Source of the DNA: Selenomonas sp. ND2010
Lineage (GTDB): Bacteria; Bacillota; Negativicutes; Selenomonadales; Selenomonadaceae
Direction of reading: 5' to 3'
Length of the DNA: 64,000 nt
Assembly (NCBI RefSeq): GCF_000702005.1
Contig: NZ_KL370848.1
Span: 72,901 to 136,900, forward strand
In this document: positions 46,183-55,151 of the stretch, piece after piece
Layout of the letters: each line of letters starts with the position of its first letter
Position numbering within the stretch: position 1 is the stretch's first letter
Notes under the pieces: generated by a model
The model's input: the letters and a program-made list of their open reading frames with translations, nothing else
Database searches by the model: none
Told to the model about the DNA's origin: nothing
Program-made: the position numbers and the translations under genes

Positions 46183-49100
46183 TCAGAAGGACATTCTCGC
46201 CTCGAGGCCGACGATGTAGCCACTGCCTTCCCGGTCAAAGGTCAATCCCAATTTATCATTCAGGTCATACTGAATACCATATCGATTGACATTCTGACCA
46301 CCAAGGCTGCGCGTATACTTTACCATCACCCGGTCTGAGATATATTTTCCCATCTGAACATTAAAATCGTATTTGTTTGTTTCATTTTCTAAATCGTGAT
46401 GGTCGTAAATCGAACCACTACCACGAGAAATCGTAAACTGATCCAGGAACAAGAAATCCCGCAGGACGTCTTCGACCTCTGATAGGAAACTCATCTGAAT
46501 CCCTACCGAAAGCATATCTCCTGCATTCATATTCTTTTGACCATTCTTATAAGCATCCCGTAAAGTCAAAAGCTGAATAATCTGTGTCTGACTCATTTCC
46601 GGACTGGACGTCAACTTGATTTCCAGCTTGTCAAGCGGTCCCTTAGCCGAAAGGAATACCTTCGCCTGCGTCAAACGAGTATCCGCAAAGAATTCGATAC
46701 TTGGCAGAAATGAAGCCACCTGGTCAAACGTCGCCAACCCTTCACGAATCTTAAACTCGGTCTTGAGATAATTTATCGTGCCACCGCGTTTTACCTGCAG
46801 ACTGCCAGACATCTTCGGATGGCTGACAATGCCTCCCATATGGAACTGACCACCCAAATACAAATCGTAGAGATAAGAACTATAGAAGTGAACTTTATTC
46901 CCCACATTGACCTGAATATCCATGACGGCATCGGGAAGATTACTGTCTCCCTCAGGAATTGTCGGAACAGATATCATACAGTTCTGGAAATCCACCGTTC
47001 CCGAAATCTTAGGCATATGACGCCCGTAAAAATCGGTATCGAAAACATGCATTTCGCCAGTAATTGGCCCACGGAAAAAATCACTCTGTATATCCAGCTT
47101 GTCAGCCTTTAAAGTGAAATCGTATTTATCCGGAGAAACGCCATCCAGCAACAGCGAACCCGTAAGAGAGTACGTACCTTCGCCCATTTTACCAGAAAAT
47201 TCCTGGACTGTCACTTTGCTGCCGGCGAAGGTGATTTTTGCATTCATATCCGTTATCGGCTTTTCAAGTGCCTTCCATTTCACCGCGCCGCTGGCCAGTC
47301 CTACCGTACCATCGATCAGTGGATGAGCGAGCGTTCCATGGACTTTTAGATTTCCTGTCGTTGCGCCCACTGCCCAATCAACCTGCTTAGAAACAGTCGG
47401 CAGAAGTGATAAGTCCGCCTGATCGAGCGATACGGTAAGCTGAATTTGCTCGATATCATCAAGCTGCTCATTCTTATCGGCAAAAATCGCCCGTGAAGGA
47501 ATGATTCCCTGGGCACTCGCCTGATACGTTTTATCCCCGGCAGCTTTCTGGACGGTGAATTTGTCCACCGTTATCAGGCCATTTTTCAAATGAAAAGCAC
47601 CATCCAAATTATCAAAAGTGGAACCCTGTACGCCCCCATTGTGCCCGCTAATCGTTACGTCAGCTGACGGGTTCGTGACAAAGCCACCGAAATCCGCTTC
47701 AATATCCGCGGTGCCGATGACATTGGCCTGTATTCCAACGGCCTTGGCAAACATGCCCATTTCCAGATCAGATGCCGAAAGTTTTCCCTGGATAGGCTGC
47801 TCTGCCGCTACGCCAACAGTGCCGGTTAAGGTGAACAAACCCTTGCTGCCTTGTTTCCCTGCGATTTCCTTAACGGTCACCACCTGATCGACCAGCTGCA
47901 TATCAATGTCCACATCATGGACATCATAGCCGCCAACAGTCCCCTTCGACATGCTGCCATCGACGGATACCTGCGGGTTATCCACCGTCCCCCCAAAAGT
48001 CGCACTGCAGTTCAGCCGCCCCTGAACCAAATCGTTTTTCTGATTCAGCAGCGCCGTAATCGCGTTGATATCGGCATTCTGGACAACGACATCGCCGGTA
48101 ATCACCTTGGTCTCCGTATTGATGGAAGCCACCGCATCATAGGTACCACCATTCTGCTCGAAGCCGAACTGGTCTACATCCACACTACCATTGCGGTATT
48201 TGACCATGCCGTGGAGATTCTTGATTTCCTGATCATTGAGTACAATATCCGGCGCATCCAAAATTCCGTAAAATTCCGGTCGGTCCACATTGCCTTTGAT
48301 GTCGCCCTTGAACGTCCCGTGTCCGCTTACCTCATAGGGAAGTTTGTGTTCAATGCGCTTGAGGTCAATATCCTTCGCCTCAACCTTCATCGAAAGATTC
48401 CGATTCTGATCGATCGTACCATTGAGAATCATGTCAATCATCGGCGAATAGGCATGAAAATCCTGCAGGCGAATTACGCCATCGTCCAAGAAATAGTCGC
48501 CATCCATTCCGGACAGCAGGATTCCACGATAGCTTCCGCGATAAAAATGAATATAGCCGACGCCTTTCGGATTATCCAGCGTACCCGTAAACTTGATGAT
48601 GTTATCCACATTACCGGTTATCGGTTGGTCCGGTGCCACCAAGGCCGCGATATCTTCCATCCGTGCGCCCATGGTATCAATCTGCAAGTCGAGTTTCCGT
48701 TCCCCGGCAAAACCGACAGACCCAGCTACCCGCCAGACTTCCTTGCCATCTTTCTCCATCAGGAAATCATCGATATGAACCCCATCCAAACTGCCGCTCG
48801 CAGTCAGTTTAAGGCTGTCGAACGGCTGCTTGAATAAAGTTCCCTTCAAACCTGAGAACTTGACAACCACCTGCGGATTCGCCAAATCCCCCTGAACCGT
48901 TCCCTTGAAATCACTAAGGCCTGTAACATCAGCATTCGGCTCAACTTTCTGCAATAGCGATAAGTCAAAATGCGCACCATAATACGCCAAATCCAATCGG
49001 GGCGCTGTCAAAAGATTTGCTATCGTTCCTTCGGCTGCCAACCGGCTATGATTGGGCAGATTGATGCTTAAAAAATCCAGCTGCAGGCTGTCACCAGCCA

Positions 49101-50526
49101 GGTAGAAGGAAGTATTGATATTTTCAATCGGCAACGCACCATAGGAACCATTTTCAAGTTTTGCACTACCGTAAGCCTGAAGCTGGTCGAGGCTGGTCCC
49201 TACGCCACTGATTCCCAGATCCGCAGTTACCTTGCCAGTCACAACAGCTGCCTGCGGCAGCTTCTCGGACAATGCTCCCATGTCAACCCCTAACGCCTTG
49301 ACATGCGCCGTATACGAAAGATTATCCGCCGCGATAGCAGCCTCTCCTTCGGCCTGACCGCCAAATACCTGAACACGCAAATCCTTCACGAACACGTTTT
49401 GGTCCTGATAACGAACCTTCGCAGAAAGATTCTGGAACGGAATATCCATCGCCGAACCTTCCGCCACTTTTACCTGTCCCTCGATGGACGGATCCTTGAT
49501 GGTGCCACGTACTTTCACGTCAAAAGCAGCCGCCCCCTGATAGGGAAGATTTTTAAGGACCAGGCTGGGATCGAATGATTCCGACGAAGCAGTAAGATCA
49601 AGATACGGATTTCCGGTGTCAAAACGTATTTTGCCATGTGCCTTGGCATGCTGTCCCGCTGCATCAGCCTCTACAGAAACCAAAGCCTCCGCATCGGTAA
49701 ACGCCGCATGTCCCTTGATTCCCGTCACATCCGTTTCCATGATATGAACGGCGCCATCCGTGAAATCCGCATCACCAGTAAACGATAATTTACTGCCATC
49801 CCGGAAGGCGTGGATTTGAGCAGCCTCTACCTTGCCGCCGGTTACAGAAATATCCTGAGGAATCACACCAGCTGGCACAAGCTCCAGATAATTGGCCAAA
49901 TCCATATGATTTATTTTGGCATTCACAATCTGCCGATCGTCATCAAAGGTGCCGGAAGCTTCCACCAACGTTCCTTGATTTTCGCCGCTTATCTCGGCTT
50001 TCATGACCGGATAATCCGCCATATCCAAGGACCCGCAAACCTTTTCCAGCGTAAGCTCCTTCCCCTGCATGCGTCCAATGACGCGTCCATTTTCCACGCG
50101 AACCAGGCCATGGAATTGCTGGCCGCCTGATGTCTTGCTGATGAGATCCTCAAAGTTCCAGCTGCCATCTTCCCGCTGTGCTACCACTGCCTCCACATTG
50201 GAGATTTCGATTTCCTTGACCGCCTCAGCCGGCGCAGAAAGCGCAGAAAGCAGGCGGTAGGTCACCTGCGCCTTTTCTGCACGCGCAATGATCTCTGCCT
50301 GCTTATCATAAACTGCCACATCATGGACTTCGAGAGTGCGGAGAGACTTCACCTCTATGCTGCCGACATCAATACGTACGCCGAGCATCTCCGACGCCGT
50401 CGATGCCGCAGTACGACCTGCCGTTTCCATAAAAGCACTGGTCTGCATATAGTACCAAAGGCCAGCCAGCACCAAGAGCACGAGGCCCAGGCCTGCCGCC
50501 AATATTCCCAATGTTTTCCGCTTCAT
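46183..50526 (-). CDS. tamB: TamB-like translocation and assembly protein (AsmA superfamily)
   Basis: A 1447-residue protein with one N-terminal membrane helix (about 7-27) and a very long periplasmic part of repeating beta strands, ending in the DUF490/TamB domain (about 1090-1447), which includes FEDQ-type strands and ends YGIQYDLNDKLGLTFDREGSG. TamB-type proteins form hydrophobic-groove bridges for phospholipid transport between membranes and also interact with Omp85 proteins. No TamA gene is present; BamA or the neighbouring barrel protein could be the partner. It follows tolC by 48 bp. Confidence 0.93.
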   Translation of the reverse strand: MKRKTLGILAAGLGLVLLVLAGLWYYMQTSAFMETAGRTAASTASEMLGVRIDVGSIEVKSLRTLEVHDVAVYDKQAEIIARAEKAQVTYRLLSALSAPAEAVKEIEISNVEAVVAQREDGSWNFEDLISKTSGGQQFHGLVRVENGRVIGRMQGKELTLEKVCGSLDMADYPVMKAEISGENQGTLVEASGTFDDDRQIVNAKINHMDLANYLELVPAGVIPQDISVTGGKVEAAQIHAFRDGSKLSFTGDADFTDGAVHIMETDVTGIKGHAAFTDAEALVSVEADAAGQHAKAHGKIRFDTGNPYLDLTASSESFDPSLVLKNLPYQGAAAFDVKVRGTIKDPSIEGQVKVAEGSAMDIPFQNLSAKVRYQDQNVFVKDLRVQVFGGQAEGEAAIAADNLSYTAHVKALGVDMGALSEKLPQAAVVTGKVTADLGISGVGTSLDQLQAYGSAKLENGSYGALPIENINTSFYLAGDSLQLDFLSINLPNHSRLAAEGTIANLLTAPRLDLAYYGAHFDLSLLQKVEPNADVTGLSDFKGTVQGDLANPQVVVKFSGLKGTLFKQPFDSLKLTASGSLDGVHIDDFLMEKDGKEVWRVAGSVGFAGERKLDLQIDTMGARMEDIAALVAPDQPITGNVDNIIKFTGTLDNPKGVGYIHFYRGSYRGILLSGMDGDYFLDDGVIRLQDFHAYSPMIDMILNGTIDQNRNLSMKVEAKDIDLKRIEHKLPYEVSGHGTFKGDIKGNVDRPEFYGILDAPDIVLNDQEIKNLHGMVKYRNGSVDVDQFGFEQNGGTYDAVASINTETKVITGDVVVQNADINAITALLNQKNDLVQGRLNCSATFGGTVDNPQVSVDGSMSKGTVGGYDVHDVDIDMQLVDQVVTVKEIAGKQGSKGLFTLTGTVGVAAEQPIQGKLSASDLEMGMFAKAVGIQANVIGTADIEADFGGFVTNPSADVTISGHNGGVQGSTFDNLDGAFHLKNGLITVDKFTVQKAAGDKTYQASAQGIIPSRAIFADKNEQLDDIEQIQLTVSLDQADLSLLPTVSKQVDWAVGATTGNLKVHGTLAHPLIDGTVGLASGAVKWKALEKPITDMNAKITFAGSKVTVQEFSGKMGEGTYSLTGSLLLDGVSPDKYDFTLKADKLDIQSDFFRGPITGEMHVFDTDFYGRHMPKISGTVDFQNCMISVPTIPEGDSNLPDAVMDIQVNVGNKVHFYSSYLYDLYLGGQFHMGGIVSHPKMSGSLQVKRGGTINYLKTEFKIREGLATFDQVASFLPSIEFFADTRLTQAKVFLSAKGPLDKLEIKLTSSPEMSQTQIIQLLTLRDAYKNGQKNMNAGDMLSVGIQMSFLSEVEDVLRDFLFLDQFTISRGSGSIYDHHDLENETNKYDFNVQMGKYISDRVMVKYTRSLGGQNVNRYGIQYDLNDKLGLTFDREGSGYIVGLEARMSF

Positions 50527-50574
50527 GATAATCCCCTCAAAAAGCCGGTCCGTGGCTGTATTTTAACGGGTGAA

Positions 50575-52098
50575 TTACTTCACCGCTTCCTCTTTTACTG
50601 CTTTTTTGTCGGCATGCTTAGCCTTCGCAGCCTTACGTGCCTCACGTTCCGCTTTGCGGCCAGCTTTTGCCTCTTCCTTCGAGTTCTGTTTCGCCTCTTC
50701 GGTCAATTCGAGGATAGCATCATCATGCAGCTTTGCATCCTCGCGGACCTGTTTCAGGCGATTGCCCTGCAGGCGCGATGCGCGGTATTTTTCCACATCG
50801 ATATCAATCGGCAGTCCCATCGCACGATCCAACGACGCCTTGCTGGTATTGTAGTTATAAAGCGCCGTGTAGTAATTGGTCTTGGCCTCCGTCAGTTTTT
50901 CATTGGCATCCATGACGTCAAGGTTTGTACCGACGCCGGCACTATAACGGACATTGGCAATCTTATAATCCTCTTCTGCCTGCGTCACAGCGGTTTTCGT
51001 CGTATCGATGTTCTTCTCTGCAGCCTGGAGGTTCAAGTAAGCCGTACGGACATCGAGCTTGATGGATTCGTCCTGCTGGCGGGAAGCCTCCTGCGCTTTG
51101 AGCAGCGTTGCCTCAGCCGCATGAACACTTGCCGACGTAACCCCGTTGTCAAAAATATTCCAAGTTGCCTGAGCACCAGCCTGCCAAGCCTCCGACTGTT
51201 CGTCCTTAAAAGCCTTGCCTCCAGCGATTGACTTGCTGGCCACAGCATTTACCGACGGATAGTTGCCAGCCTTCGCGGCATTGATTCCAGCCTCTGCCTG
51301 TTTAACTGCATAGTAGCAAGCGGCTCCATCAGCCCGATTCGCCAGAGCAAATTTCGTGCAGTCATCCAGCGACAAATCATAATGCGTATAACCGAGCTGA
51401 TCGCGGATATCCAGCACCGTATCGGTATCCAAGCCGATGACATTGTTGAGGGTCGACACGGCCACATCATAATTGTTCTGGGCCGTTACCAGCGCCTGCT
51501 GGGCATTTGCCAGCTGAACCTGCGAAGCCAATACATCCGATTTCGCTACCGTACCGACATTGTAATGCGCATTGACGTTATCCAAATGCTCGCGAAGCGT
51601 ATTTACAGCATCCTGCTGAACATTGATAAGGTTGCGGCACTGCAGGATTTGATAATAATCCGCCGTAGCCTGATAGCGGATTGCCTGCTTCGTATTCTCA
51701 AGCGTTACATCAGCGGCATTGATGCCATAACCAGCTTTATCGATTGCAGCGCGCAAGGAACCATTATAAAGCGGCATTCCCACCTGCAGGGCATTGCTGT
51801 ACTGCGAATCGATTTTCTTCGCATCATAGTCACGACCGCCCAACGAAAACGCACCAGTTGTCCAGGAAAGCGTCGGCCCCATCTGGCGGCGGGCATTCGA
51901 AAGATTCCATTTCGCAGCATCAACGTCAGCCAGTGCCGATTTGATATTGCGGTTGTTTTCCAGAGCCATCTGAATGCTGTCATCCAAATTCAGCTGAATC
52001 GTATCCGCAGCGAGCGCCGTCCCAGAAATCGACACAGCCGTCAAAGCCCCCATAACCAGAGCGGTTAATTTTCTATAAAATCTTTTATTCGTCTTCAA
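50575..52098 (-). CDS. tolC: TolC-family outer-membrane channel protein
   Basis: A 507-residue exported protein. A signal peptide (about 1-30, ending GTALAAD) is followed by two TolC repeats with long helices (about 35-250 and 255-450). Internal repeats show as LSLDDCTKFALANR and LNLDDSIQMALENN, the usual repeat starts. The last 40 residues form an unusual Lys/Ala/Glu-rich tail (about 470-507). The start is TTG after AAAGGAGG. It lies between mlaD and tamB. No RND pump or MFP gene is nearby, so it may be a shared channel or serve the envelope cluster. Confidence 0.92.
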   Translation of the reverse strand: MKTNKRFYRKLTALVMGALTAVSISGTALAADTIQLNLDDSIQMALENNRNIKSALADVDAAKWNLSNARRQMGPTLSWTTGAFSLGGRDYDAKKIDSQYSNALQVGMPLYNGSLRAAIDKAGYGINAADVTLENTKQAIRYQATADYYQILQCRNLINVQQDAVNTLREHLDNVNAHYNVGTVAKSDVLASQVQLANAQQALVTAQNNYDVAVSTLNNVIGLDTDTVLDIRDQLGYTHYDLSLDDCTKFALANRADGAACYYAVKQAEAGINAAKAGNYPSVNAVASKSIAGGKAFKDEQSEAWQAGAQATWNIFDNGVTSASVHAAEATLLKAQEASRQQDESIKLDVRTAYLNLQAAEKNIDTTKTAVTQAEEDYKIANVRYSAGVGTNLDVMDANEKLTEAKTNYYTALYNYNTSKASLDRAMGLPIDIDVEKYRASRLQGNRLKQVREDAKLHDDAILELTEEAKQNSKEEAKAGRKAEREARKAAKAKHADKKAVKEEAVK

Positions 52099-52124
52099 GA
52101 TAAAATCCTCCTTTATCCAAATCC

Positions 52125-53411
52125 TTAAAAGGACTGACGCAAACCAATGTAGGCAGCGCGCCGTTCTCTATCATTGACATTATTCCACTGCCCCAACAGC
52201 GAGGTTCCATTGCTGCCCAGGTCGTATTGAGCCCGCAGCCGGACTGCCAGATCATCGAAATCATAGGCATCGGCTGACACCTTGAAATGCGACCCGATTC
52301 TCGAATCGAGTCCCACACCAGCTTCGCCATAGATCAGGCCACCACGGGCATCAAAAGCACCAAAGTGTGATCCCAGCTGGAAATTACCACGATCGGCGTT
52401 GCCGATATCATCAATCCCCATCATCAAAAAGGCCCCCGACTGAGAATCCACATTCATATTGAAGTTTGTGCTCCAATCATGCTTCATCCCGCTGTAAAGC
52501 AAATCGGCATTCGATGACACCTCAATGGTATCCAGCTTCTTCTTTAGCTTGTCTGCCTTATCCGTCAAACTGCGGGCATTGTGAATAATCGCCTTCGTAT
52601 CCTCAATGGTTTTCTCATCACCGGCTACCTTGGCAATCCCTTCGGAAATCACGCGGATTTTCTCACTGGTATCGGCAATATTATTAAGCGTCAACCGTAA
52701 ATTTTCCGCCGTCTGCGGGTCAGCTCCCACCGTAGCCAGATTCGTCATCATTGACTCCACAGCACTGGCTGTACGGTTAAGGCTAGCAGTCATCGTGTTC
52801 ATGTTGGCCAGCATCTGATTGATATTGCCCTGATTCGTCAAGGCCATGTTTTCAAAGGCCGCCATCATGCCATTGATATGTGCCGTAGCATCCCGCATAT
52901 TCATGGCCATCTGGATTACGGAGCCTTGGAACTCTGCATTACCGACAATCTTATTCATACCAGCCATAAGTTCCTGCGCCTGATCCACCACTTTGCTGAG
53001 TCCAGCAAACATGGTATCCATGCCGGCCTCATCCTGTCCGATAAGGTAATCTCCATTTTCTACCCAGCCGAGCGATGGGTCAGCCGGCAGGATGTTGATG
53101 AATTTTTCTCCCATGACGCCAGAGGAACCGATTGTTGCCTGGGAACTTTTCGGTATTTTTACATCACTATTGATGGAAAGCGTCACAGTAACGCCCTGTC
53201 CATCGTTCTGGATTTTCTTGACCTTTCCAACGGGAACGCCTGACAGTCTTACCACCGACTGCGGTTCCACCCCAACGACCTGATTGAAGCCAGCATAAAG
53301 GGTATAGCCCTTATCGCCGCCCAACTTAAAACCACTGAGCATGATTATGACACCAGCCAACAGCGCCAAGCCAACCAAAGTAAATGCTCCGACCTTTGCT
53401 TCTGTACTCAT
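52125..53411 (-). CDS. mlaD: MlaD-type MCE protein with C-terminal beta-barrel-like domain
   Basis: A 428-residue protein. One N-terminal membrane helix (about 8-30), an MCE domain (about 38-115; VVRLSGVPVGKVKKI) and a long helical stretch (about 120-300) are followed by a C-terminal region of about 120 residues in alternating beta strands ending AAYIGLRQSF, with a terminal Phe. E. coli MlaD is about 183 residues. In Veillonella parvula the Mla system is known to have an MlaD of this form that reaches from the inner to the outer membrane. It lies 3 bp after mlaF, with tolC downstream. Confidence 0.93.
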   Translation of the reverse strand: MSTEAKVGAFTLVGLALLAGVIIMLSGFKLGGDKGYTLYAGFNQVVGVEPQSVVRLSGVPVGKVKKIQNDGQGVTVTLSINSDVKIPKSSQATIGSSGVMGEKFINILPADPSLGWVENGDYLIGQDEAGMDTMFAGLSKVVDQAQELMAGMNKIVGNAEFQGSVIQMAMNMRDATAHINGMMAAFENMALTNQGNINQMLANMNTMTASLNRTASAVESMMTNLATVGADPQTAENLRLTLNNIADTSEKIRVISEGIAKVAGDEKTIEDTKAIIHNARSLTDKADKLKKKLDTIEVSSNADLLYSGMKHDWSTNFNMNVDSQSGAFLMMGIDDIGNADRGNFQLGSHFGAFDARGGLIYGEAGVGLDSRIGSHFKVSADAYDFDDLAVRLRAQYDLGSNGTSLLGQWNNVNDRERRAAYIGLRQSF

Positions 53412-53414
53412 GCG

Positions 53415-54155
53415 TCATGCCCCCTTAACCGTTCGCAGGGTGTGAAAAAACGCCTGCACCCGCTCATCCTTGATATTCTTGAAATTCTCTACGCTATCCA
53501 CTGCAATGAGTTCCCCCTCATAAACCATGGCAATGCGGTCCGCAATGCGGCAAGCACTAGCCATATCATGGGTAACCACCACCGAAGTCACCTTGAGTGC
53601 CTGCTGGGTGTGGCTGATGAGTTCATCGATCTTTTCCGTCATAATAGGATCAAGACCCGAACTCGGCTCATCATAAAAGATGATTTCCGGTTCAAAGGCA
53701 ATGGCCCGCGCCAAGCTGACACGTTTCTTCATGCCACCTGATAACTCATTCGGCATTCGCGAAGCTACATTCTCGAGTCCCACCAAATGGAGTTTCTCCT
53801 CGACAACGCGCTGGATTTCTTCCTCCGGCATATCCGTATGTTCCCGGAGACCGAAGGCCACATTGTCGCCCACCGTCATCGAATCGAACAGTGCAGAATA
53901 CTGAAACACCATTCCCATATGCAGCCGGACCTTATCCAACTGCTCCTCCGATAGTTGCGAAATTTCCGTATCGCCAATCCAGATTTCACCCGAAGTCGGC
54001 CGAATGAGTCCAATCAGCAAACGCAGCAACGTGCTCTTGCCTGAGCCTGAGCCCCCAATGATGGCAAGCGTCTCCCCATCTTCGATTGTCAGATTGATAT
54101 GGTGCAGGGCTTCTTTATCCCCAAAGCTCTTGCACACATCCACAAGTCGGATCAT
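53415..54155 (-). CDS. mlaF: Mla phospholipid transport ATPase
   Basis: A 246-residue cytoplasmic ATPase. Walker A is GGSGSGKSTLLRLL, the signature motif is ELSGGMKKRVSLARAI and Walker B is IIFYDEPSSGLDPIMT, the SSGLDP form of MlaF/Mkl-type proteins. It powers phospholipid movement with MlaE and MlaD. The order mlaE-mlaF-mlaD has short gaps, indicating one unit. MlaB (STAS) and MlaC (periplasmic shuttle) are absent. Confidence 0.96.
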   Translation of the reverse strand: MIRLVDVCKSFGDKEALHHINLTIEDGETLAIIGGSGSGKSTLLRLLIGLIRPTSGEIWIGDTEISQLSEEQLDKVRLHMGMVFQYSALFDSMTVGDNVAFGLREHTDMPEEEIQRVVEEKLHLVGLENVASRMPNELSGGMKKRVSLARAIAFEPEIIFYDEPSSGLDPIMTEKIDELISHTQQALKVTSVVVTHDMASACRIADRIAMVYEGELIAVDSVENFKNIKDERVQAFFHTLRTVKGA

Positions 54156-54182
54156 AATGCCTCACATTATATAAAGTCTTTC

Positions 54183-54953
54183 TTAGTAAAGGATGAAAGT
54201 CAAAACCGCATTTAAGATAAATATGGCAATAATCGACGACACAACCGTCTTGGTCGTCGCCTTACCAACGCCTTCGGCACCATCCGGACTATGAAGTCCG
54301 TAATAGCACCCCAGCACAGCGATGACATTGCCGAAAAAGACCGCCTTGATGACACCGCCGGTAAGATCAAAGACCTCCACAAAAGTGTGGATAGAATTCA
54401 TGTATAGATACGAGCTGATGCCCGAATAATAGACGGCAATAACCCAGCCCCCTAGGACGCCGATAACATCACCGAACACCGTTAAGATTGGCACGACAAT
54501 CATACACGCCAGCATGCGGGGAACGATGAGATAGTTTACCGGATTGACCGCCATAACCCGCAGCGCATCAATCTGTTCCGTAACCTTCATCGTAGAAATC
54601 TCTGCCGTAATAGCCGACCCAACACGGCCCGCACAGACGACACCGACCAGCACTGGACCGAGCTCACGGCCAATGGCAATCGAAATAATGCCACCGATAG
54701 TTCCCTGGGCACCGAATTTAATGAGGATATCCGCAGTCTGCAGCGTAAAGACTACGCCGGTAAACAACAGCGTAAGGCTGACAATCAACAGCGAATCTAC
54801 CCCGAGATGCGACATCTGTGACAGGATATGCCGCGGTCTGGGCCGATGCCCCAATTCCCGCATAGTATCCCGATAGAGGAGCACGATTGTGCCAAACTCC
54901 TCCAGCCGGCGCATGACAAAAGCACCAACGAATTCCAACAGTTTCAGCAGCAT
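54183..54953 (-). CDS. mlaE: Mla phospholipid transport permease
   Basis: A 256-residue inner-membrane permease of the MlaE/DUF140 family, with about five or six hydrophobic segments. Family blocks are GAQGTIGGIISIAIGRELGPVL and AGRVGSAITAEISTMKVTEQ, followed by DALRVMAVNPVNYLIVPR. The start is set at the second of two adjacent ATGs, 5 nt after AGGAGG; a longer frame would place the site inside the gene. It is the first gene of the 36-kb envelope cluster and is divergent from rnhA. Confidence 0.95.
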   Translation of the reverse strand: MLLKLLEFVGAFVMRRLEEFGTIVLLYRDTMRELGHRPRPRHILSQMSHLGVDSLLIVSLTLLFTGVVFTLQTADILIKFGAQGTIGGIISIAIGRELGPVLVGVVCAGRVGSAITAEISTMKVTEQIDALRVMAVNPVNYLIVPRMLACMIVVPILTVFGDVIGVLGGWVIAVYYSGISSYLYMNSIHTFVEVFDLTGGVIKAVFFGNVIAVLGCYYGLHSPDGAEGVGKATTKTVVSSIIAIFILNAVLTFILY

Positions 54954-55023
54954 CATCTCCTCCTTTCCCCTATCGCTTCGTATTTTAAAGAATACGCCCA
55001 AGCATATCATACACTACCTTTCG

Positions 55024-55052
55024 ATTTTAGCAGAGATATTCCAAATAGTAAA
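55024..55052 (-). promoter_or_regulatory. Sigma-70 promoter of the mla-tam-bam end of the envelope cluster
   Basis: On the minus strand TTTACT (55052-55047) and TAAAAT (55029-55024) are spaced by 17 bp, about 65 nt before mlaE. The -35 element lies inside one arm of a perfect inverted repeat (55044-55067), so the promoter is probably repressible. Confidence 0.55.
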
Positions 55053-55067
55053 GATAAGTTTACTATT
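55044..55067. promoter_or_regulatory. Operator-like inverted repeat overlapping the mlaE promoter
   Basis: AATAGTAAA (55044-55052) and TTTACTATT (55059-55067) form a perfect 9-bp inverted repeat with a 6-nt spacer, in the gap between the divergent mlaE and rnhA genes. It covers the predicted -35 element of mlaE. AT-rich content makes chance occurrence possible. Confidence 0.5.
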
Positions 55068-55109
55068 TTGCCGGTAATTTTTCTGCTTCTTTTCTCAATA
55101 TTTTTCCTA

Positions 55110-55115
55110 TATAAT
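55110..55115 (+). promoter_or_regulatory. Possible -10 element for rnhA
   Basis: A consensus TATAAT lies 36 nt before the rnhA start codon. No convincing -35 element lies 16-18 bp upstream (TTCTTT at 55087-55092 matches poorly). Reported as a weak call. Confidence 0.35.
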
Positions 55116-55151
55116 AGAATTTAATCAAAATCACCTTCAGGAGGAACACTA

